Assembly: GCF_932526225.1 (NCBI RefSeq)
Contig: NC_064043.1
Location: 12,400,085 to 12,460,084, forward strand
Length of the DNA: 60,000 bases
Direction of reading: 5' to 3'
DNA from: Nematostella vectensis
Taxonomy: Eukaryota; Cnidaria; Anthozoa; Actiniaria; Edwardsiidae
This document shows positions 49,201 to 58,745 of this stretch, piece by piece. The notes below the pieces were generated by a model. That model did no database searches and was not told where the DNA came from. It worked only from the letters and a program-made list of their open reading frames with translations. The first letter of the stretch is position 1. Every line of letters begins with the position of its first letter. The translations under genes and the position numbers were made by a program.

Positions 49201-52200
49201 GTAGATGTATCTCTGGGAAACTCCCTCGCAGGACTTGAAATCCTAATCACCCTAATGAAAAGCATCTATGGTCAAAGTGGCAATTTAAGAATGCATAGCA
49301 AAAGAAAATGAAAAGCTGAAGAAGAAAACGAAGAAATTTGATTATTGGAAGAGGGGGTCGAGGTTTTTTTTCTAGATACTCTTCCTGTATTCATGTTGAG
49401 TTATCTTCTTGCGCTATACAGGTTAAATGTGTGGGTTGATGAGGGGGCGTGGCTTGGGAATATAAAGAACCTGCAAAATTGAATAGAATAAACTAGATGT
49501 TTTACATACATTTCTATTTATGGAAAGAGCAGCCCGCGTTTTCTCGTCAAGGAAAACACCAAGGGGACGCAAGACTTATCATCCTAGGAGTACATTGTTG
49601 TTCTATTGCTCTATGCAGGAGGCTGTTTTTGGGAGATCCATCTTCTCAGGGATCCGCAAGAGAAGATGGATTTCCCAATACCGCCTTGCTGCGCATTGAC
49701 GAGATTACCTAAAAAAAACGCGGTCGGCACCTCCACTTGAGGAGAAGTGATGTAATGTGTAATGACACTATGAACGATAGCACAGACAAGAACAACCCGC
49801 TACCGGGCATTGAGAGTAGTATCGAATCTCTGAGCAGTAAGGCATGTTCATCGTTAGATATTTACTATATAAAATCGCCCTATTTGAGACATCTCAAAGT
49901 TGGTTGTTGTTTGATTCGCATAATCGCGACCAGAATAGATTTAGACGATCCTAAAGGGTTCGTTCGAGTTCAAGACCCTACGAAGTGTTGTTTGTTACAT
50001 CAGGCGGTTCGTGAGCTGCAACGTCTTAAGCGACGAGGCGAGTCCACGCCCGCTAGATGATTCGCAATTGAGCTATTAACTGGCCGGGATGAAGGTAGCA
50101 GTCGTGAGCTAAGCCGACACACTTTTCGCGTGTGATTGACATTGCATTACTGGTGATCCTCTGCTTACTCTTCGGACTAGGAGTTTAATAACATTCCATA
50201 TCTTGTATTATTAAATTACTTTCAAAATAATCGTTTCTTCCTTTTTACTTTCCGTCTGCGAAAAATAAAACGGAAGGCACACTTGGTAAAAAAAGGTTAA
50301 CTTTTGGCGTCTTATTGCATCCCCCCCCCCTCTGTTTTTGTAACCAGTCATTTGGCCATTACAAGTATCAGAATTCTCAATACGCAAAAAACATACGAAC
50401 TATTAGAAAAGTAAAGGGGAAATGTATAAGAAACAAAAAATATTCCGACGCGATAAAACTGGGAAAAATGCATCCAGCCCAAACAAAACACTTCGTCTTC
50501 TAAACCATCAACCACTGTATAAGTACAGGTTCACCCCCCTACTTTCCCCTTATACATTCACTGTATTTTACCCCCTCAGGGGCAGATCTGGCCTTTCGCT
50601 AAAGGGGGGATTTGGCTCAGTGACATAGGAGGGGGTAATTTGTTAATTTGTTACATATGGCTTTCTGGCATCCCAAGGGGGGGCTTAAACCCCCTAAACC
50701 CTCCCCCCTCCTCCCTATATGCGCTACTGTTCCTGAACCCCTATTAGCTTGGGTTACCTGTGGTATGATGATGATAATATCGTAGAAAAAAGGGATTTGC
50801 GTTAGCAAAAAGCAAAACAAACTAGCAAACACCCCTTTTGGTTGTTAGATGCGTGGATGATCATCCGGGAAACTTAAAACAAGAACTGTACAACTGGGAA
50901 AATCGTTGGAGGAAAAATTTTAAGCACGCATGACATTTTGATTCGGGAATCAATTTTCCCTGGGCAGTTTGTAGACCTATAAATTTGTATGGAATTTGTG
51001 AATAAATGAGACTGAAACTTACACTGTGTTTAGTTGTTGGTTTAATAGTGCCCTGTTGGAGTTCCGTGAAGAAAAAACACATTATCCTTACGTTAGCCGT
51101 GGAGTAGCGTGAGCCACCTCTTACCTTCTAAGCCACACCGCTGTGGAAATATTCCAATTATCCAGCAGCATTTTCATATTTTGTGCAAGCTGAAGAATGC
51201 AGCATTATGCAAATTAGTAAAAACACATCTATAAAACGCTGTCAATCACGACTGAGTGAAATCTCTCGGTTCGCAAAAAAAATACGCACCTAAACGATGT
51301 TACGCAGATAGTAGTGCTAGCTAAATATGGCCTTAAATCCTACATAAGTGTAATAGTACCTCTAGCTTTGTGATATTAGCATTTGACATTTTGTTCCATG
51401 ATGGATTCCCTTCCTCGTCGTAGCCGCCGAAGCCCAGTCCGCAGATGTTATTGATTGCCTCGCCTAGAAAAGCGCATAGACATACCCTTTAGCACAGTAC
51501 ACAGGATAATGTGGCGTCACTAGCTAGCTGCTTGGTAGAGGTGCCCCTTTACTACATAAAGGACCTTTTATTATTAAAGAGAAGGAGGGACTGGATGAGA
51601 TAACGGGGGGGGGGGTAGGGAAGCTAAAAACTTTCGCAAAAGGTTGGCGTTGAATTTCAAAGCTGGTTATACAAAGGGAAAGCCTGGAACTCCTTCATAA
51701 TCAACTCACTCCTTGACCCCGATTTTGAGTATTGTGAGAGCTCTCGCCATGATTCGCTTCCATCAAGTTTTCAATTTGTAACAGAACACATTCTCTATGC
51801 TATGATTGTTTAACTTTGCTGTGAGAAGGTATTGGAAGTCTTTTAAGTGTATGCCACGGAAAACAGTTCAAGGCTCAAAAGGATTTTGAACGAGGGAACC
51901 CATAATATATTTTGTCGCTTGGATTTCATCAAAATCGCATTTAACAGTTTTTTTTTTTCAAATATCTTAATCCTTGACTAATAATAAAAGCACAACAACT
52001 GTATGAAATACTGTCAATGTCTGTTTTCTTCCAAATCCTACAACTTTAAGTGGACTCTAGTACACCTTACGCACCTCCCCCCCCCCCCTCAAGCCAATCC
52101 AGACAAGGAAGTGGTCTTACCGGCTTTGAAGGCGAAGTAATATCGCATTCTTGTCGCGACTATTGACAGCCAGGCGTAAATCAGTCTGTATATGAAGGGT

Positions 52201-55200
52201 GTATTGTCTATAAAATAGGGATCTGGAACAAAAATGTAAGTAAGACGTAGATTAGAAGTGCAAGCAGTACGAACTTGTTGGATAAAAATATTTCAGCTTG
52301 GTGTTGCTTAACACGGCGGGGGCGTGTCTAGAGAAAAACGCAGGGTGGGTTCCGAATAGTAATTCACTGACCACGGATCAATTAAGACATTAAATCGGCA
52401 TCCTTCGCTCTGGTAATAGGTCTACACACATAAAGTTAACCGTCTGGACCTTTCGGACTCCTACCCCTCTTTACCCCCCCCCCCCCCTCCCCTCTCTGGA
52501 CTAAGAAGGAGCGTTCCCAAGAGGGCACCGAATGCACGGTCTTTTCTTCATGAAGAATCGACAAATCTCAAACTTTTCGCGTACGAATCAACCCACTTAA
52601 GCAAATCCTCACTGAGCGCCTGCTTCATACATTCGAATGACATAAATATACATTTTATATGAATTTTTGTTTACATTGTTGCCCCGAAAATGCTGGTGCA
52701 TACAAACTCTCCTGTGGGGGAGTGACAGGGAGGGGTAGGGCTGCAAAGCTATACAATTTTCCTTCCAATCCCCCACCCTTCGAAAAAGGTTTTGTCAAGA
52801 AATTGTTAGAACCATATGAGGGTTACTAAGGCTGTAGAGAATAAACTCTAGAGAATTAAGTAAACAGTAAACAGGGATTGATTTCGGTGTCTCAATTTAG
52901 TGAACAAAAGACTTCATCCTAAACTGAGTCATAACTCATAATCGCACCATTCTCCAGTTTTAGTTTTATATGTTAGGCAAATACATGTTTGTTGCTAGGT
53001 TAGTAGCGACGTCAAACATTTCTCAAACAGAACCGAATCTTCGCGTAAACTTCAATACGGTTGAGTATTCAATTGAATAAAAGCCGCCCTTTTGGGGGTA
53101 TTATTAAATGAGATAAGAACATGCTTCTCTACCTAAATAGTTTATGGAAGACAGTTGTTTAACTTGAAACCTATCTCAATGTCATCGGCTGTCTTTAAAA
53201 ACTTAATATTTCAGCGAGTGTTGACACTTTAATGAATTAAAATGAAAAGATAGTAATAAGAACTATCTAAGCGGTGTTTGATAAAACATAAAATTAATTT
53301 GATCAGCATAGATTAAGGGTTCCACGGTACAACTTGTTAAAAAATGCACGCATCAGTATTGCTACCGTGTGTTGTTATCCTTTGTCTTTCATTCTTCGCT
53401 GCTCAAAGCACAGCTTATTCTGATGAACGCTGGTTCAGATGCAAACATCCCAAACTGGGTCTTCTGCGAGTTTTGTGCAGCGGTCCGTGTCAAACTTTCT
53501 ACTGTCCGTACATCGGACAGAAAAACAACGGTGACTCAATTTCCTATTACTGCTTCTGCGCTGAGAATGGCAACTTTTCAGCTGGGAAAAACGATTTTAC
53601 GCTTGAAGGATGGAAGGAGGTGAAAAAGGTTTCGACTTATGTCACTTCCGCTACCGAACTGGAGTACTAAAGAACTATAAACGACTCAACTGCGATATAA
53701 TGGAACATTTAGCTCGTCGCTAAATAAATTTCCACGGCTAAGGTCAAACTACACAAGAAATAACACCAGGAATTGAACAACCTCGAAGACGATTCTTAGG
53801 TAATTTTAAAAACTGTTCAATCTACTTTTTCGGTTTTCATGCAATCTGAACTCTACCCATAGTGCACCAAATAATTCCGGGAGATAGAAAAACAGTCTCG
53901 AAACTGCTACCACCAAAATAGAATTGTTATTTTTTCCCGTCATTTTATTTTTTTTCCATTACATTTTTGTTCATTCTCTGTGGTAGTCATTAAGGAAGAG
54001 TTAGCCTTCTAACAGTAAATCTAAAGTAAATAACAAATCAATTAAAAATAATTAAAGTTTCTACAAAACGTAAAGGATCCAAACGTTCAATGCCGCCAAA
54101 CAAAAACAATACATTCATAATCTACGTCATCACAGGGGATGGGGGGGGAGGCATAATAACTTCCTCTCAAAAGAGGGAGGGAATGTAGGCGGACTAGGAA
54201 GGGGGATTGTGTAGAGGTGTCCCTTTTTTTCCTCTTGACGCTATTTACCCGCATTGGAGGCAACCGGGAAGCGCGGAGAAGCGACCACGAAAACCACCAC
54301 ACACAGGACAGCGCTAGACAGCTTTTCAACGGTGGCTTTCTGTTGATAAAACAGTAACTATATTTGTAGAGAAAAAGCTAATTATAGAAAAGTTAATTAT
54401 ATTTGTATAGGAAAAGCGAATGACAAGCTTTTAAGCAGGTACCCCGCTAGCTCGGTACTTCACTTTCCTTTCTGTGATCTGCTCGTAATTCTAGAGATCA
54501 ACCGAAACGGTAAAGCGGACATCGATAGAGATCTGCTCACAAGGGTTAAATGTACGTGATGTTGCCATGGTAACTTACCAAGGGAGATGGGTCAGCTGGT
54601 TCATCACCCTAGGAAACGAGAAAAAAGAAATATTATGTTATACGCACTTTTCATTGTTTTGTAACAATTCTATAATTACCAACACACTTATCTTTAATAA
54701 GCGCGCATTGCTAAATGCTTTTTCCAATTCTAATTACTGTCGCACTTATCTATAATTAGCGCACACTGATTATTGCTTTTTCACAATTCTAATTACTGCT
54801 GCACTTATGTCTAATTAGCGCGCATTGCTCATTGTTTTGTCACAATTCTAATTAATGTCGCACTGATCTAGTATTAGCGCGCATTGCTCATTTTTTTTCA
54901 CAATTTTAATCACTGTCGCACTAATCTATAATTAGCGCGCACTGCTAATTGTTTTGTCACAATTCTCATTAATGTCGCAATGATCTATAATTAGTCCGCA
55001 TTGCTTATTGTTTTGTAACAATTTTAATTACTGTCGCACTGATCTATAATTAGCGCGCATTGCTCATTGTTTATTCACAATTCTAATTAATGTCGCACTA
55101 ATCTATAATTAGCGCGCATTGCTCATTGTTTTGTCACAATTCTAATTACTGTCGCACTGATCTATAATTAAGGCGTACTGCAATTTTAAAGCTCTTATCC

Positions 55201-58193
55201 AAAATTAGAACATACTGCTAATTCACTTTGTCATTATTCCACTTATCTGAAAGAGGCTCGCTTTTCACGATAAGGTATGCATTTTTTTATTTTTCAATAA
55301 TAATAAAAAAGAACAGGAAATGCACAAAAAGAACAAAGATGCACGGCCTTACCTTCGTGTTAAATGCAGCCCACGGTACGGTATGGTATGTGCCCACGAG
55401 TCCTACCTTCGTGTTAAATGCAGCCCACGGTACGGTATGGCATGTGCCCACGGGTCCTACCTTCATGTTAAATGCAGCCCACGGTACGGTATGGCATGTG
55501 CCCACGGGTCCTACCTTTGTGTTAAATGCAGCCCACGGTACGGTATGGCATGTGCCCACGGGTCCTAACTTTGTGTTAAATGCAGTCCACGGTACGGTAT
55601 GGCATGTGCCCACGGGTCCTACCTTCGTGTTAAATGCAGCCCACGGTACGGTATGGCATGTGCCCACGGGTCCTACCTTTGTGTTAAATGCAGCCCACGG
55701 TACGGTATGGCATGTGCCCACGGGTCCTACCTTCGTGTTAAATGCAGCCCACGGTACGGTATGGCATGTGCCCACGGGTCCTACCTTTGTGTTAAATGCA
55801 GCCCACGGTACGGTATGGCATGTGCCCATTGGTCCTACCTTTGTGTTAAATGCAGCCCACGGTACGGTATGGCATGTACCCACGGGTCCTACCTTTGTGT
55901 TAAATGCAGTCCACGGTACGGTATGGCATGTGCCTACGGGTCCTACCTTTGTGTTAAATGCAGCCCACGGTACGGTATGGTATGTGCCCACGGGTCCTAC
56001 CTTTGTGTTAAATGCAGCCCACGGTACGGTATGGCATGTGCACACGGGTCCTACCTTTGTGTTAAATGCAGTCCACGGTACGGTATGGCATGTGCCCACG
56101 GGTCCTACCTTTGTGTTAAATGCAGCCCACGGTACGGTATGGCATGTGCCCACGGGTCCTACCTTTGTGTTAAATGCAGTCCACGGTACGGTATGGCATG
56201 TGCCCATTGGTCCTACCTTTGTGTTAAATGCAGCCCACGGTACGGTATGGCATGTACCCACGGGTCCTACCTTTGTGTTAAATGCAGTCCACGGTACGGT
56301 ATGGCATGTGCCCACGGGTCCTACCTTTGTGTTGAATGCAGCCCACGGTACGGTATGGTATGTGCCCACGGGTCCTACCTTTGTGTTAAATGCAGCCCAC
56401 GGTACGTTATGACATGTGCACACGGGTCCTACCTTTGTGTTAAATGCAGTCCACGGTACGGTATGGCATGTGCCCACGGGTCCTACCTTTGTGTTAAATG
56501 CAGCCCACGGTACGGTATGGTATGTGCCCACCGGTCCTACCTTTGTGTTAAATGCAGCCCACGGTACGGTATGGCATGTGCCCACGGGTCCTACCTTTGT
56601 GTTAAATGCAGCCCACGGTACGGTATGGCATGTGCCCACGGGTTCTACCTTTGTGTTAAATGCAGTCCCGGTGATAAAGTCTGTGTACTCGTGGTATGTG
56701 CCCACGGTACCTCCTTTGTGTTAAATGCAGCCCACGGTACGGTATGGAATGTGCCCACGGGTCCTACCTTCGTGTTAAATGCAGCCCACGGTACGGTATG
56801 GCATGTGCCGACGGGTCCTACCTTTGTGTTAAATACAGTCCCGGTGATAAAGTCTGTGTACTCGTGGTACGTGCCTACGGGCCCAATCAGAATATTGCTG
56901 TAGTGAAATACATAGCCAAAGTACTCTAAAGGACTTGGAACCTTTCTGAGGATAAAAAAGAAAACGCAGATGGCACCTAGTTTTTTGTTTGCAAGGGTGG
57001 CAATATATTCAACTATGTCCAAATATAATAACAGGGGGACCGTCATGTCGGAAAAACATGACTTTATGACCAATAAGACCAATAAGGCTCATTACACTCC
57101 AAATAAGGCGGAAAATTTTCCTGAGTAATTAGTGAGTAATATCAAACAAAATATCAAGTGCGACTTTTTTCAAATTTATGAGACTTTTTGTAAAGTGCCA
57201 TTGGAATTTGAGCATTTCGTCCCTGAGCCCATACATAGCGCAAGGATGATCAAGGAAAAAATATCTAAAAAAACAACAAAAATCTGGGTATGTGCATTTC
57301 AGCCTTCCATTATTTGTGTTTTGAAAAGGGAAAATCAGTCCGGAATACAAGGAACTGATGACCATCTCTTCAAAGTGTGCATGTTCAGGTCAGTGTGACC
57401 AAGGTAACTTTATCTTGGATAACTTAAAGTCTTAGGTAACACGAACTGATAACAAGTTCTCTAGACACCAATTTCTAGTCGGATAACTCGCCCGTAACAC
57501 AAAAAGGTTTGAGTTTCCCTAGAGGGTTCTACTTCCACCGTAATTTTCTAGGCACCAAGTAACCTACTGACTTGGTTTATTCCTTTTGTATTTCTCAAGG
57601 GTGTTCTGTTTCTTACAGATTGCATTCTGGTAATTGTCTGTGTGATAAGCAGTAAACTGCTTAGAAAGAGAGAAGAGCAAAGTTCTCTTAGCAGATTAGG
57701 TAAAGAGAGGGTAGATAGAATTTGCTGCTAACTGATGCACAGACATAAAGAAATGAAATAGCAAATATAGAAATAAGTATCAAATCTAGTTTAAAAAAAA
57801 TAAAGTTTCTTAAATTTACTTTGCTGCAAAGTTTACAAGGCTATCCATAAATCACTTACTTTAATTTTTCTTTTTTCTGCTCTGCATTCAAGTTTGACTC
57901 ATCTCTGCCCATGCCTTTTTACACAAACACAGATTTTTTATCACAATGGCAATGCCCCATGTAAATACTAATTAATCTAGGTATCGTAATTGTTTGTATG
58001 CCCCTCCCCACCCTATGTTAAGTATCAAATAAGCATCCCCTTTTATAAGCACTAAATGCAATGCGTTTAACACCTGTAATTAAATATTCTTTAAAACGAA
58101 TACCAAGAAAAGAATTTAGCGTACAAGCATGACTCACCATCATGTACACTGAATGCCACATAGATGATCTTCTGGGTGATAATCATGAGAGGT
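43238..58193 (-). CDS. MBOAT1/2: MBOAT1/2-type lysophospholipid acyltransferase, 3' eleven exons
   Basis: Multi-pass ER membrane enzyme that re-acylates lysophospholipids (Lands cycle). Exons 5' to 3': 58193-58138, 57914-57860, 56945-56822, 54608-54579, 54339-54249, 52222-52121, 51463-51360, 51189-51125, 44819-44687, 44493-44342, 43406-43238. All junctions are GT-AG and in phase. Landmarks in order: PLMIITQKIIYVAFSVHDG, PSPLEYFGYVFHYSNILIGP, PFIYRLIYAWLSIVATRM, YYFAFKAGEAINNICGLGFG, DNWNISTAVWLRR (conserved Asn), SAFWHGFYGGYYLTF (catalytic His) and the C-terminal SLYFFGHIGSLLALLVLRGK. The stop is at 43238. Exons for the first roughly 110 residues were not found and presumably lie beyond 60000. 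The intron between exons 56822 and 54608 is almost wholly tandem repeat. Large introns contain plus-strand coding candidates. MBOAT1 versus MBOAT2 cannot be decided. Confidence 0.92.
43919..44177 (+). pseudogene. Decayed C-terminal end of a non-LTR retrotransposon ORF
   Basis: Fragments MENDRLYA, RGKRKRGRPKLGEG and WRTWKEVRVKAADRKK followed by ALCAARNEEDR and a stop are typical of the end of LINE reverse-transcriptase proteins. Stops and a poly-G tract (44047-44066) break the frame. Lies in the last MBOAT intron, antisense to the gene. Confidence 0.6.
45893..46065 (+). repeat. 27-bp tandem repeat, six copies
   Basis: Units of TTATTCAATAAATCGTTTTTCAGGGCC type, nearly identical. Each carries a TTTTTCAG|GG stretch that looks like a 3' splice site on the plus strand, although the surrounding gene is on the minus strand. 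Confidence 0.95.
46721..48769 (+). CDS. Putative multi-exon gene of unknown function nested in an MBOAT intron
   Basis: The first candidate exon 46721-46822 encodes MIEFFKDHPVLTGLAVCTAG then AAAFYYCRSKSSVG, a short N-terminal signal-anchor, ending at a GTACGT donor. Downstream coding-like segments lie in changing frames: 47369-47747 (acidic, DVVTTLATDFAVD), 47774-47899 (DCVTTPATDLAG, echoing the previous segment; donor GAAG|GTAAAG), 48174-48463 (PNEGIDPELPSEY, ending in a Lys/Arg-rich run) and 48657-48769 (SELSAFIAGVQEGKVKGTQL and a basic end, TGA). Exon joins are unsure: the second segment does not fit the phase of the first, and one implied intron would be only 46 nt. This may be a real fast-evolving acidic/basic protein or a decaying gene. 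I do not recognise a family. Confidence 0.42.
49755..50060 (+). CDS. Hypothetical open reading frame, 101 residues
   Basis: From the ATG at 49755 the frame runs to a TGA at 50058-50060. The product is mixed, with an acidic N-terminus (MCNDTMNDSTDKNNPLPGIE), a hydrophobic/cysteine segment (HLKVGCCLIRIIATRIDLDD) and a basic end (ELQRLKRRGES). Codon use is not AT-driven, unlike most chance frames nearby. No family recognised; it could be the last exon of the gene upstream. Confidence 0.35.
   Translation: MCNDTMNDSTDKNNPLPGIESSIESLSSKACSSLDIYYIKSPYLRHLKVGCCLIRIIATRIDLDDPKGFVRVQDPTKCCLLHQAVRELQRLKRRGESTPAR
50061..51124. other. Non-coding part of a large MBOAT intron
   Basis: No exon or repeat array recognised; several short C- or G-homopolymers. 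A segment at about 50943 (GGGAATCAATTTTCCCTGGG) resembles one at about 45535, hinting at an old dispersed element. Confidence 0.4.
53344..53670 (+). CDS. Small secreted cysteine-rich protein
   Basis: Single-exon frame of 108 residues. A clear signal peptide (MHASVLLPCVVILCLSFFAA, cleavage probably after AQSTA) is followed by a mature chain of about 84 residues with six cysteines, in the order WFRCK, RVLCSGPCQ, FYCPY, YYCFC. Six cysteines allow three disulfides. An AATAAA lies 53 nt after the stop (53723-53728), supporting a compact transcription unit. It sits on the opposite strand inside an MBOAT intron (52223-54248). It could be a secreted mucus, venom-like or immune peptide, but I do not recognise a named family and no function is assigned. 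Confidence 0.68.
   Translation: MHASVLLPCVVILCLSFFAAQSTAYSDERWFRCKHPKLGLLRVLCSGPCQTFYCPYIGQKNNGDSISYYCFCAENGNFSAGKNDFTLEGWKEVKKVSTYVTSATELEY
53723..53728 (+). terminator. Candidate polyadenylation signal of the secreted protein gene
   Basis: AATAAA 53 nt after the stop codon at 53670. Confidence 0.5.
54640..55215. repeat. About 60-bp tandem repeat upstream of an MBOAT acceptor
   Basis: Nine to ten imperfect copies of a unit with CTAATTACTGTCGCACTGAT and CTATAATTAGCGCGCATTGC. It ends about 30 nt upstream (minus-strand sense) of the 30-nt exon 54608-54579. Confidence 0.93.
55354..56821. repeat. 54-bp array derived from the MBOAT exon 56945-56822 and its donor
   Basis: About 27 copies. On the minus strand each unit reads CATTTAACACAAAG|GTAGGA then CCCGTGGGCACATGCC and CATACCGTACCGTGGGCTG. 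The exon ends TATTTAACACAAAG|GTAGGA, and the previous 45 exon bases align with the rest of the unit. One copy near 56640-56700 keeps a longer piece of exon (TACCACGAGTACACAGACTT). Units are 54 nt, a multiple of three, and open on both strands, which creates spurious long frames. Confidence 0.97.
57045..57370 (+). repeat. Dispersed repeat, copy 2 (partner at 33717-34033)
   Basis: Shares GCGCAAGGATGATCAAGGAA, AATCTGGGTATGTGCATTTC and CAGTCCGGAATACAAGGAAC with copy 1, same orientation. Lies in an MBOAT intron. Confidence 0.85.
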
Positions 58194-58385
58194 CTGTAAA
58201 GGAGTTGGACAAGTTTATCCAGAGCAGTGGAAGAGGGGTGGAGGGGTGTGGTGGGAGGGGTGCTGCCAAAGGAAGATTGGGTTGTAGCTAGGGTTTGTAA
58301 GAGGGGAAGAGTTGGACATAGGGGGAAAGGGAGGGGGATTGCTCTTCTCTCAATCCATCATCAGTGTGTGCCAAATTTCATAGGA

Positions 58386-58525
58386 AATGTCACCCTGTGT
58401 AGTTTGTGCCAGCTGCCTGGCCACCTTGAGTAGTATGGGCCAGTTGCATGGTCACCCTGTGTAATGTGGGCCTGTTGCATGGTTACCCTGTGTAATGTGG
58501 GTCTTTGCATGGTCACCCTGTGTTA
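58386..58525 (+). repeat. Four copies of a roughly 33-bp GTCACCCTGTGTAATGTGGG repeat
   Basis: Imperfect tandem units with TTGCATGGTCACCCTGTGT. The core GTCACCCTGTG is shared with the M13 3' flank repeat at 34784-34925. Confidence 0.85.
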
Positions 58526-58639
58526 TGACCAGACCACTTTATTTTCGCGATTTGGGGATAATAAAATCAAGTAAAGCATGTGGAATTAAAATGTGCTGTA
58601 ATCATCAAAACTGAAACAATTTGTAGCAAAAAGATGTGT

Positions 58640-58745
58640 GGGCTAAATTTAGTTTCATAAACATCTATACATACAAGCCCAACTCAACCCCTTACCGTAC
58701 TATATGTACATTAGATGACTAAGTAGACAAGGTGTTTCCATACAG
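58640..58745 (-). repeat. Dispersed repeat, copy 2 (inverted partner at 21725-21830)
   Basis: On the minus strand it contains AACACCTTGTCTACTTAGTC, CATCTAATGTACATATAGTA and CGGTAAGGGGTTGAGTTGG, matching copy 1. Confidence 0.75.

Noticed and set aside
55228-57082. Open frames of 394, 434 and 472 codons made of 18-residue repeats
   Set aside because: Products of the 54-bp array in an MBOAT intron. Only the stretch 56945-56822 of the minus frame is exon.
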